The notes under the pieces are model-generated. The model was given only the letters and a program-made list of their open reading frames with translations. It was not told the origin of the DNA and searched no databases. This document shows positions 23,601 to 31,899 of a stretch of 31,899 nucleotides of DNA, one piece after another. Source of the stretch: Circinella minor (taxonomy: Eukaryota; Mucoromycota; Mucoromycetes; Mucorales; Lichtheimiaceae); assembly GCA_016758965.1 (NCBI GenBank), contig JAEPRB010000356.1, forward strand, positions 1-31,899, given 5' to 3'. Positions within the stretch are counted from its first letter, which is position 1. The number at the start of each line of letters is the position of its first letter. Made by a program: the position numbers and the translations under genes.

Positions 23601-25107
23601 ATCAAACATTGTTAAAAATTTTAGCCAAAACAGGTGAATTGATGCCAAATGTCATGAACATTCGATGGGTAACGGAGGATCGATACACCATGCAACGTAT
23701 CAGTTTAGGTGTCCTGCGACAAATCTTTTACGACGAAACGTTATGTTCGGATGGGTTGGCAGATAGTGAAATTTTGCGTAAACCATTATTACTTGCGGAT
23801 CCATTTGAAACACTAACACGTATTGGATTTATTATCAAATCATCATCCAAACAACAACGTAATCAAGAAATTTCAAATATCGATGTACATCATTTTATGC
23901 GTTTATTGTATGTGGCTGAAATTACGAAAACAGTGATTGGATTGTTACAAGGATTCAAAACAGAGGTTCTTGCAGATCAAAAGGTATCACAATCATATCA
24001 ACGATTATCATCCTCCAGTTCTACTTCAAGATCAACACAAGAATCGGAAGCAGCAAAAAGATTTGCGTGTGATATTGCTAGTCTGGTTGGTATTGCGGAA
24101 ACGACACTTGAAGACTTTTTCGCTCAAGTTCCTGCCCATGTATTCGCATCATTGATTCGTACATTCACGTTGCCATATCTACGCAAGGCTTTATTATTGA
24201 TGGTTGTTCATCATGGCTTTATTTTACAGCCACTTGATTGGGAACAAGAAGATGAAGATATGGATGATGATGATGATGAATACGATTATCTAGCACGTAT
24301 TCTTCGTTTGCCAGCATTAACTCAAGTCTTTAATTTGGAACCATTTGAACAAGGCATGATAAAGGGTTGGTGCAAACATTACTGTCATGAATTACAAAAA
24401 ACGAGTTCAACAGAACCAACCACCCCTACGACAGCCACAAATGTTACTACAACGATAGGTACTACTAGTCCAACATCAACTGCAGTAGCTACAGCATCAA
24501 ATACAAACAAGCAATCACCAACACTGCAACAAAAACAAAAGCAAATTATTCCACTGCGATTGCCAACACCTTATTATCTTGTGTCATTACCTTATCGAAT
24601 GGATCAATTATTTGAAGAAAGTGCCAGACGAGTTTGTCGAAAATGTGGCAATTTGCCAGAATACCCTGCACTTTGTTTGGTATGCGGTACATTTGTATGT
24701 GCCCGCCGCTATTGCTGTACCGAAAATGATCGGGGTGAATGTAATACACATATGCGTAGTTGTAGTGGTGATATAGGTATTTTTGTGGTCGTCAAGGAAT
24801 CACTTGTGTTATTATTGCATGCCGACGGTGGTAGTATCATGAATGCGCCATATTTGGATACACATGGAGAAGTCGATTTATTTTTGAGGTAACATGCGAT
24901 CTTATTTTTTTTGACTGGCTCTAATATTTGTTGGTATGGTATAAACTAATCACAAATTTAATCAATTATAGACGTGGCACACCACAATACTTGAATCCAC
25001 AGCGATATGAACAAATTCGACAAATGTGGCTTTCTCATGCTGTACCTGCCTTTGTTCGTCGAAAGATGGAATCATCTTATTCTTATACTCGTTGGGAATC
25101 CTGGTGA
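17677..25107 (+). CDS. UBR1: UBR1-type E3 ubiquitin ligase (N-recognin)
   Basis: E3 ligase of the N-degron pathway: it binds proteins with destabilising N-terminal residues and, with an E2, ubiquitinates them for the proteasome. Exons 17677-18122, 18287-20040, 20162-21243, 21362-24888 and 24972-25107 join in phase to 2314 aa. ATG 17677 is chosen because the GTG at 17668 is not a usual start. Domains in order: UBR box (about 135-205, CGHLFKKGESVYRC then TCGLDDTCVLCARCFH and GGCCDCGDPEAW); ClpS-like type-2 site (about 300-375, YACILWNDERHSFDEVIDVV); acidic, Asp-rich stretch (about 450-560); RING-H2 (about 1544-1690, CIVCQEEL, STCGHLMHAHCF, FLCPLCKALGN) split by a long insert; C-terminal cap (from about 2170) with Cys-rich RRVCRKCGNLPEYPALCLVCG and the end TRWESW. 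It is longer than yeast Ubr1 (1950 aa) and human UBR1 (1749 aa), mainly through low-complexity inserts. Intron 1 contains CT and GT runs. Confidence 0.96.
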
Positions 25108-25296
25108 TTTTTATACAAACCGCGTATAAACATGTAACAATAATAATAATAAAATATTTAAACACACACACACACATATATATATAGTTTACTTTATAAC
25201 TCTGTAATATTAAAATTGTTTGTTTATCATTATTATTATTACCAATATTATTATTTTGTTTGAGAGATGAAAAATATTTACAAGTATATGATGCCT
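25108..25296. terminator. Shared 3' region of two convergent genes
   Basis: Only 189 bp separate the stops of the E3 ligase (plus) and the DUF1764 gene (minus). It contains AATAAA at 25148-25153 for the plus gene and an (AC)n(AT)n microsatellite at about 25162-25187. Transcripts from the two sides may overlap. Confidence 0.5.
25162..25187. repeat. (AC)n(AT)n compound microsatellite
   Basis: An AC run passes directly into an AT run in the intergenic space between convergent genes. Confidence 0.85.
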
Positions 25297-25936
25297 TTAA
25301 TAACAACAATCACACTCAAAAGGACATAAAGGTGTATCTTTTCCTTCACCTATCCGTAAATCTTTGACATCATATAATGGATAACCTTCTTCAGTTGTGC
25401 GTTCTAGGATTCATTGTTATTATTTTTTCAGTTGATTAATTTGATTTATCTGGATATTTGATAAAGACATGTTTATATGTATCAAATTTTTTTTTGCACT
25501 TACTCGATTTTTTGCCTCGAGAATCCCCAAATCCGTCATCTGACGGAGGTGGTCCTTGTGGTTTACGTTTTTGACCTGCTTTCACAGCTGCTAATTCGGC
25601 AAATATAACTTCTTCGACTTTATGTTCTTCTTCACTATTTATGTCATCATCATCCTCTTCGTTCTCCTCGTCCTCTTTTTTGGCGTCTGGATTGAATTTA
25701 ACATTCTTTTTCTTTTTGTTCTTGCTTTTTTTATTATCCTCCTTTACTTTTTTTGTTACAGTAGTGTTGCCACTCGTTGAAGCAGTGGTAGGTAATTTCT
25801 TTTTAGAGAAAATGTCGTCAATCTCGGAAGCAGCTTTTTTTTGTTTCTCTGTTATTTCCGAACGATAGATTTTATAAGTTAGTCTTTATTTTTTTTTTCA
25901 ATGTAACTCCCATATGTATATTATACCTGAAGCCAT
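25297..25936 (-). CDS. DUF1764 family protein
   Basis: Small conserved eukaryotic protein of unknown function. Exons on the minus strand are 25936-25927, 25848-25504 and 25403-25297; they join in phase to 153 aa. The first exon codes only MAS plus one base. The acceptor of intron 1 is placed at 25850-25849, after a CTAAC branch site, because the earlier AG would give an immediate stop. The N-terminus has ASEIDDIFSKKK, the family's typical EIDDIF start. A Lys-rich stretch (NKKSKNKKKKNVKF) and an acidic stretch (EDEENEEDDDDINSEEE) follow. The C-terminus EGYPLYDVKDLRIGEGKDTP then LCPFECDCCY matches the DUF1764 signature, with a Cys-rich end that might bind metal. The basic and acidic tracts suggest a nuclear or nucleolar place, which is inference. 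It is convergent with the E3 ligase gene. Confidence 0.88.
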
Positions 25937-27671
25937 TGTTCTAGTGTGATCGATCAAAAAAAAAAAAGTTAAAAAAAAAGTTCACTGCATAAAAAATAAC
26001 ACAAGAATCGTCACAAAGAATTCCCGCCACTTTTAAACCGGAACCTACCCGTCTGTGTAACCAGTTACAAAAAAACACTTTTTCTTAACAAAACGTGTCA
26101 ATGTGGTTCATATGCAAGCATTGATTTTGCTACTAATGAATTTATTTTATATATATTTTTTATGCAATGGTAAAAAAGACAATTTTTTCTGTCGTTACAG
26201 TAAAGGTCCTCACCTAAATGGATGTTTGCGACCATGGAAATAAAACTTTGTTTAGATTTGGAACTATACGTAGCTGGGCAACATGTTTTTTTTCCGTTGA
26301 GCTCTTTGCTTTGTATTAGGAATATTCTTTCAAATACTCGCTATTTATGTCCATTATTATATTGATATCACTTTAATAAACTAAATAAAATGACAAAAGA
26401 ATGTCTTAATGATATTACAAGCTGTTTAAAAAAGTCGTTTACTAACTGGTTGAAACATGCCAATAAATATCTTATAAGAACAGACAAGAAAAAATAATGT
26501 ATAAAATATTTCGAAATTTTAGCAATAAAGTTTAATTTTTCGAACATCTTTACAATGAATCAAGACATTGATAATGTGAATAGAGTATATGGTTCATTGT
26601 TATAAAGCGGCTTGATGGTTGTACAAGAGTCGATGGTTACAAACTGAATGATGATCAAGTGGATGATTAAAAGTATCTATTGCTAATCAAATAGAACTTG
26701 ATAATAAATATGTCATACGTAAAAAGTAGTTGATTATAAGATATCGAAGACAATTATCAACAATTCAGTGGTTGTTAGGTTGGTAATGGTTATTAAACAA
26801 TTGTTTATACTTATTCTAATTTTCAAATTATTATTAGAGTAAGATATATAGCGAAGTATAAAAGAATGCTAATATAGTCTCGGTTTTTATTCTTTTTATT
26901 TCCCAACGACCTTTATTGAAACAACCAAATATTATTCTGTACTATTTATTAAAGTATGTCATCTAGTTTACATTTTTTGTGCCTCATTATTACTCTATTT
27001 TCTAATCGTACGACAGAAGTAAGTCTATTATACTCATGTATTCAAACAGTAAGGTTGCTACTCGAAGTGCATATGAATTGTATACTAAGAATAGATAATA
27101 ACATGGGTGCATGCAAAGTACAATATCATATGGAGGTATCGAATATATACTTACGTATAATATTATCTGACGATGTTACAGAAGGTAATGCATTATTTAT
27201 CATAAAAATATTTACATTGATAACTGTGATTATCTGCTTCCAATCTCTTATTGTTATTATCAATAGGAAATATGTTTTTCACTAATCTAAATGCGTGTAC
27301 GTAAGCTCTTTTCTTTTTGAGTTATTTCTTTGTGTTCATTATGCTCTCAATGCGAACATACTATTAGTGGTCATTCTTCTTCTTTGGTAATCGTAAATAC
27401 TCAGTAATAATAACAAAAAGATTAGGTTACGTATCCATTGTTCTTTTTTACTATAAATGAAAAATGGAATACATAAATACAAACATATATAAACCCCCTT
27501 TCTCCCTTTTTCACCATCATAAGTACGTTACTTTTTTTTTTCCTTCTCTCCTTTCACTTTTTGATATTGTGAACCCATTTCCATTCCTTTACTTACTTTC
27601 TTATTATACAGTACCCTTTCCCCTTCCTTGCCATCCATTTTCTCTTCCTTTTTTTTATAATTTTTTTGATA
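25937..27671. other. Gene-free stretch, 1.7 kb
   Basis: The left end is the promoter side of the DUF1764 gene, with A/T tracts and a GGCGGGAATTC-like element (minus) near 26020. A 109-codon open frame at about 26956-27285 is hydrophobic and AT-driven and has no family features; I do not call it. From about 27480 to 27660 there is a strong C/T-rich tract that may be the promoter of the following small gene. Confidence 0.45.
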
Positions 27672-27941
27672 ATGTCTTGTGGATGTAAACTTCTCTCATC
27701 ATTTTCTTTATGTTCTAAAAAACGTTCTCATTATCGTACAAACGAAGCAAAGCAATGGTTTTACTGTCTTGCCTGTCAAGTTGGTTTTGGTTCTCGTGAT
27801 AGTCATCAATGGCACTTTCCGTATTGTCCAGCAAAAAACAAAAATTATCAGCAAGATAAAACTAAGGACAGTGTTGATGACGATAGTCGAACAGTACAAG
27901 GTGACCAAGAACATGGATCATCCAAGATTCAACAAAATTGA
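27672..27941 (+). CDS. Small Cys/His-rich hypothetical protein (89 aa)
   Basis: Intronless frame with an ATG right after a 180-bp pyrimidine-rich tract of the type seen before real genes here. The start is Cys-rich (MSCGCKLLSSFSLCSK). The core YCLACQVGFGSRDSHQWHFP followed by YC gives a C-x2-C-x10-H-x2-H-x3-C spacing that could hold a zinc ion. The C-terminal 35 residues are polar, rich in D, Q and K, and probably disordered. I do not recognise a family. It may be a lineage-specific gene or a chance frame, but the composition (QWFYCLAC, HQWHF) is unlike the low-complexity chance frames around it. Confidence 0.5.
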   Translation: MSCGCKLLSSFSLCSKKRSHYRTNEAKQWFYCLACQVGFGSRDSHQWHFPYCPAKNKNYQQDKTKDSVDDDSRTVQGDQEHGSSKIQQN

Positions 27942-29347
27942 TCTGTATCATATTCGTAGTAAATGCCATAATATATATATATAAATATATATAAAGCTTC
28001 TTTCAGCAACCATGACAACCACACGATCTCACTCATATTACTTAGTATATTAGCATTATCATCATTGTATTTTTTTTCATAGTTAACATAAACTCAGCTT
28101 TTTTATTTCTTTTGTTGATACCAAACTGAGCAATCAACACCCTTCCGTCCCCCCTACCCCTTTTTTATATCATTGCAAAATTAGAATTACACTCAATGTT
28201 TTCTTTTGCTTTTCTTCCTTAAATTCAAAAAAAAAAAGATATTTGTTTTTCCTTTTTCGACTATTTTCTTTCTTTCCTTATTTCTTATTTTCTTTGTGTA
28301 TTGTACTAATAAATAACTTTAGAAAACCAATAAAACATAGATAAAATAATTATCTCTTTAAAAAACAATGAATTCATTCTTTTTCAGGTTTTTATTTGTA
28401 TTATATTTCTTATAATAATACAATAATAATATAGAATAATTAAATGTTAACCGAGTAGTTCTGATCTGCTGCTGTTACCCGGGCCTTAGCAACAGTAACC
28501 ATTTGAATTTAAGATTCTTGAGATAACCTTTATTTTTTCTTTTTCTACTATGAAGTATGATGTAAAATTCATTGTTTTAAGTATTTGTGATTTTAAACTC
28601 AATGTGTGCTCTAAATATAAACATTCCAACCAAAGATAGAATGCCTATAACAAATAGTTTACGTTGTTGTATTTATAATTATACTAAACATTGTGTAATT
28701 ATGCATATAACAAATTTTTATGATCATGGATGATGGAACATCGTCATTTTCTACTTTTAACTATTACATGAAAAAAGACATGCTTCATTATTTACTGCTT
28801 CATTTGGTAAAAATCAGAACACGTTTTATTTATTGATTTGTATCAGATCAAGAACAAGTCATTGCTAATAATGATTTAAAAAAACACTCACGGATGGCCT
28901 GGTAAAAAAGAGGTAACTCTATTATTTTCATACGCATGTTACCTTTAGAATATATTGAAGGTTCTCACGTCTTTTATTTATGCATTTTTCACATGGTTTT
29001 TACATTTAACATATATGTGGTGCATATGATATCAACTCTATTTTGAATTTTTATGCTAAAAAATCATAAACGAGGGGTATCATCATTAAAGAGCAAGAAA
29101 TAGGGACCGAGGAAGAGCGGGTATCAGTTGTGTAAGGGGGTATGGGGAGTTATAGATAATTTTTATTATTTATTCTCCTTTTATTCATCAATACAGTACT
29201 ATTAAATTACAAACCGGAACGATATCCGATTTCATAATTATCATTGTTGTTTTTATTATTATTATTTTAAAATAACCACTTTTATTTTTATTATTTTGGT
29301 GACAAATCTTTTGTTGATAGAATGAAAAAAAATTTTAAAAAGAAATT
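27942..29347. other. Gene-free stretch, 1.4 kb
   Basis: Very AT-rich with T and C/T tracts. A GC-richer patch lies at about 28455-28500 (CTGCTGCTGTTACCCGGGCC) without a gene. I see no tRNA or coding exon chain. Confidence 0.45.
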
Positions 29348-31225
29348 TTACTTGAAGACCTTGCCATCGGCAAAACCATCTACTTCCCAAGCCATATACT
29401 TGTAAATTTCATCCTTCTTTTCTTCATATTGAGAAGGTTCAATTTTGACAAAATTATAAGATTCATAATCAGCAGCATCATAGATTTCAAAAGGAACCTC
29501 TTGACCGCGAATAACAAAATAACCGGAAATAGCATTATTGTTATTAGTACCAGTGACCAACATGGAACCAAAAGCATATTTGTGGGCACGTTCCAAACGA
29601 GCAAAGAAACCACCGATTAAGTTATTGGACATGAAAACTTGAGTTAATTCATCATTGTACTTGTAATCAACTTTCCATATAGAGTAGCCTTCAGGATCAA
29701 AGTTCTCCCAAAACCACTTCATGGCAACATCTGTATCATTATTACTGTAAAAGAAAAATAAATTAAATTAAATTAGGGATTACTGCATTTTCCCCTCAGT
29801 CCTCCTCTCTCATCTTTTCTTTTTGATTATATATAATATAATGAAAATACTATTTACCTATACATCCGTTTCCATTCATCCAATTTGAGTGGACTTGGAG
29901 GTAATAAATCCAACGCGGATTTTGGCTTAGGTGGGGGTTTGGGTGCTGCTTCTTCTTCTTCTTGGGCTTTCTTTGCAGGTGTAGCCTCCTTTTTCGGAGT
30001 GGGTGGAGCAGCAGAAACAGCAGTGGGCTTTTTTTCCTTCTTGGGAGGAGTATACTTGAGTGGCGTTTCACACAAGGGGCGTTCACCCAAATACTTTTTA
30101 AACAACTCCTTGTTGATCAATGTAGTATAATAACGGGTAACATTCTTGAATTGATCTCGGATAGGCTTATCCAAGACAAAAGTGTAAAGATTCACCAATG
30201 ATGTGGCAACACAAATATCGGCATATGTAACAGATTCGCCCACGAGGTAAGTTTTTGTTTCAAGTACCGAGTTAAGTGCACCCAAAGCTCGTTTCACGCG
30301 GTCAGCCGCAGCTTCAACAGCTGGTTTGACATAAGGACGGATGCCACGTAAAGGAGGAACCCATTCACGATAGTTAGCAGAGATCTCCGATTCAGCGAAA
30401 AGAACCCATTGGAAAATCAAAGCTTTATCAATATGTGTCAATCCCAAGATAGGTGAATTTTCCTTTGCAGATGCAGCTATATATGTAATATGTATGTATG
30501 TGCAGGTGAATTAATATTGTGTTTCAGTATTCGTTTACTACATTCTCCCCTTTCTTTTCTTATAAATCGAATATTATTATGTTACCATAAAAACCAATTG
30601 CTGAAGATTCAAAAAGGTCCACGGATGGGCTGTAATATAAACAGTTCATTATTATTAGTGTGAAATGATCATCCTACTACAAATATTACTATAAATTATT
30701 AAATATAATAAATACCTGGATAAAACTGGGACTTTACCCATAGGAAACTTTGCAATAAAGTCTGGGGATTTCATTTGATCTTTGGGGAAATTTTCAAAAT
30801 CATAATCCAAACCAACATAAGCAGCCTAAAGAAAAGAAAAGGATAATCAAATAATAGATATAATATGATCAATTTTTGGGTATTAGCTATGTTGTTGTTA
30901 AATAATTATTTCATGTTGGCGTTATAGAATGACGCGTCATATGTGCTTTTTTTTATTGTGACAAAAAAAAACGACCATGAAAGAAGAAAAAAGAAGAAGG
31001 GGTATGTATGCGTCTACTTCTCCCTCCGCCTCCCTCCTCCCCCCCCTTCTTATTTTTATTATTTACTTACCGCGATCTGTGCCTTGGCAACATTAGGATT
31101 ACCTGGGTACGATTTCAACACCTATAGCATTTATAACAAACATAAATAAGAATAACAGTTATTGTTTTTTTTTCTGTCTGCTTGGTTATATTTAAGATAT
31201 TATTATTACTTACACCTAAAGTCAT
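29348..31225 (-). CDS. EEF1G: Translation elongation factor eEF1B gamma subunit
   Basis: Structural subunit of the eEF1B complex, which recharges eEF1A with GTP in translation elongation; gamma anchors the nucleotide-exchange subunits. Minus-strand exons are 31225-31214, 31121-31071, 30825-30716, 30629-30586, 30476-29858 and 29744-29348, in phase, 410 aa. Residues about 1-75 form the GST-like N-terminal domain (MTLGVLKSYPGNPNVAKAQI, then FPMGKVPVL and FESSAIGFYG). Residues about 85-205 form the GST C-terminal domain (TYLVGESVTYADICVATSLV). A Lys/Pro/Glu linker (PPKKEKKP, EEEEAAPKPPPKPK) leads into the conserved EF1-gamma domain (DEWKRMYSNNDT, FWENFDPEGYSIWKVDY, TQVFMSNNLIGGFFARL, SGYFVIRGQEVPFE) ending in GKVFK. 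The length is normal for the family (human 437 aa). The first exon has only four codons. Confidence 0.96.
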
Positions 31226-31822
31226 TTTTTCTTTTCAAAAAAAAAGTGAACAACGGAAAAAAAGATAGGGCAATCATCATGCCGCCGAAGAAAAGACGGA
31301 CTTTATAGCCAATTTGGGTACAAGTTATGTTGTGCTGCGGCTACGAGCCAACCAAAAGTGACTCATCAGAATGATGCGCCATAGTGGTCGTATGACGCTA
31401 TACACTTTTATATCCATCAACTTTTTTTCTTACTTTTACTGATATATTACTCTTAGTATGAATATGTATTTTGAGTGATAATATTCTCTCTCTTTAATTC
31501 AGGGAGGGGGGTAAAAAAAATTCGATAATCAGAAGAAAGTATTTCTGGGGGAAGAGAAGTACATAGTAAAAGAAGACTTGTTTATTTATGTTATTACTTA
31601 AAACTATTCTTGTTTTTATATTATTTCCCGCTTGAATCGCCATCATAACCATTATCATATATTATCATGATACTCAGTAATAATAGTAAACCTTAAAAAG
31701 TGATAATTTGAGTTATTATTGACAAATTCTAAATAAATAAATAAAAAGATAAAGATCCCAGTCCACATTTTATGGCCCGTGTGACATGTCTGGGCCTGGT
31801 GGAATTAATTCTTTTATTTTTT
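31226..31822. other. eEF1B gamma upstream region and gene-free tail
   Basis: The first 200 bp upstream of the minus-strand gene are probably its promoter, with a GC-richer patch at about 31330-31400. The rest is AT-rich and gene-free. Confidence 0.45.
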
Positions 31823-31862
31823 AGAAGGGTTTGAGGGCGCGCAGCGCCCTCAAAACCCTTCT
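31823..31862. repeat. GC-rich near-perfect hairpin
   Basis: The arms are AGAAGGGTTTGAGGGCGC (31823-31840) and the complement of AGAAGGGTTTTGAGGGCGC (31844-31862), separated by GCA, with one unpaired base. T-rich sequence lies on both sides. It contrasts strongly with the AT-rich context and looks like a dispersed palindromic repeat or the end of a transposable element that continues outside the window. Confidence 0.75.
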
Positions 31863-31899
31863 TTTTGTCAATGGGGTTCGTTAGAATAATGTGTTTTAA

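Noticed and set aside
15774..25107. Functional cluster of the isomerase and the E3 ligase
   Set aside because: Same strand and close, but both are widespread housekeeping genes with no known shared pathway; chance neighbours are more likely.
26956..27285. 109-codon open frame
   Set aside because: Hydrophobic AT-rich composition, no motif, no promoter-like tract, no homologous feel.
1..31899. CRISPR arrays, tRNA or rRNA genes, bacterial operons
   Set aside because: No regularly spaced repeats, no tRNA-like folds with a GGTTCGA-type arm in the right setting, and gene structure is clearly eukaryotic.

Overview
The window reads as nuclear DNA of an early-diverging fungus, most likely Mucoromycota (Mucorales-like). 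It is strongly AT-rich. Genes are cut by many short introns (about 50-165 nt) with GTAAGT-type donors and CTAAC-type branch sites, and promoters carry long pyrimidine tracts. The housekeeping proteins are eukaryotic (UBR1-type E3 ligase, eEF1B-gamma, DUF1764) with fungal-type peroxisomal beta-oxidation. The genus cannot be fixed from the sequence.

The left half (about 1-15.5 kb) is accessory and decayed. From 3.0 to 5.7 kb lies a multi-exon gene of unknown function that I cannot name. Its last exon is split by a 700-bp non-autonomous DNA transposon at 4949-5648, with 14-bp terminal inverted repeats and an ATA/ATA target duplication. At 6.5-7.3 kb a diverged, truncated, inverted copy of the first half of the same gene lies on the other strand. 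From 7.3 to 10.3 kb I see no convincing gene. At 10.5-12.5 kb a broken Kyakuja-Dileera-Zisupton (KDZ) transposase lies on the minus strand, and at 13.4-15.1 kb a broken hAT transposase lies on the plus strand with conserved tryptophan-type positions turned into stops.

The right half (15.7-31.3 kb) is orderly. A 10-exon delta3,5-delta2,4-dienoyl-CoA isomerase gene (ECH1 type, peroxisomal SKL end) is followed on the same strand by a 5-exon UBR1-type N-recognin of 2314 aa. Next come a convergent DUF1764 gene (153 aa), a possible 89-aa Cys/His-rich orphan, and an eEF1B-gamma gene (410 aa, 6 exons, minus strand). These genes do not form an operon or a pathway and look like ordinary neighbours. The right end carries a near-perfect GC-rich hairpin typical of dispersed repeats, and the left end carries a short tandem repeat.

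I found no confident new multi-gene system. The strongest unusual signals are the transposon insertion with a reconstructable original reading frame, the orphan family with a possible nuclease-like core, and its inverted relic.
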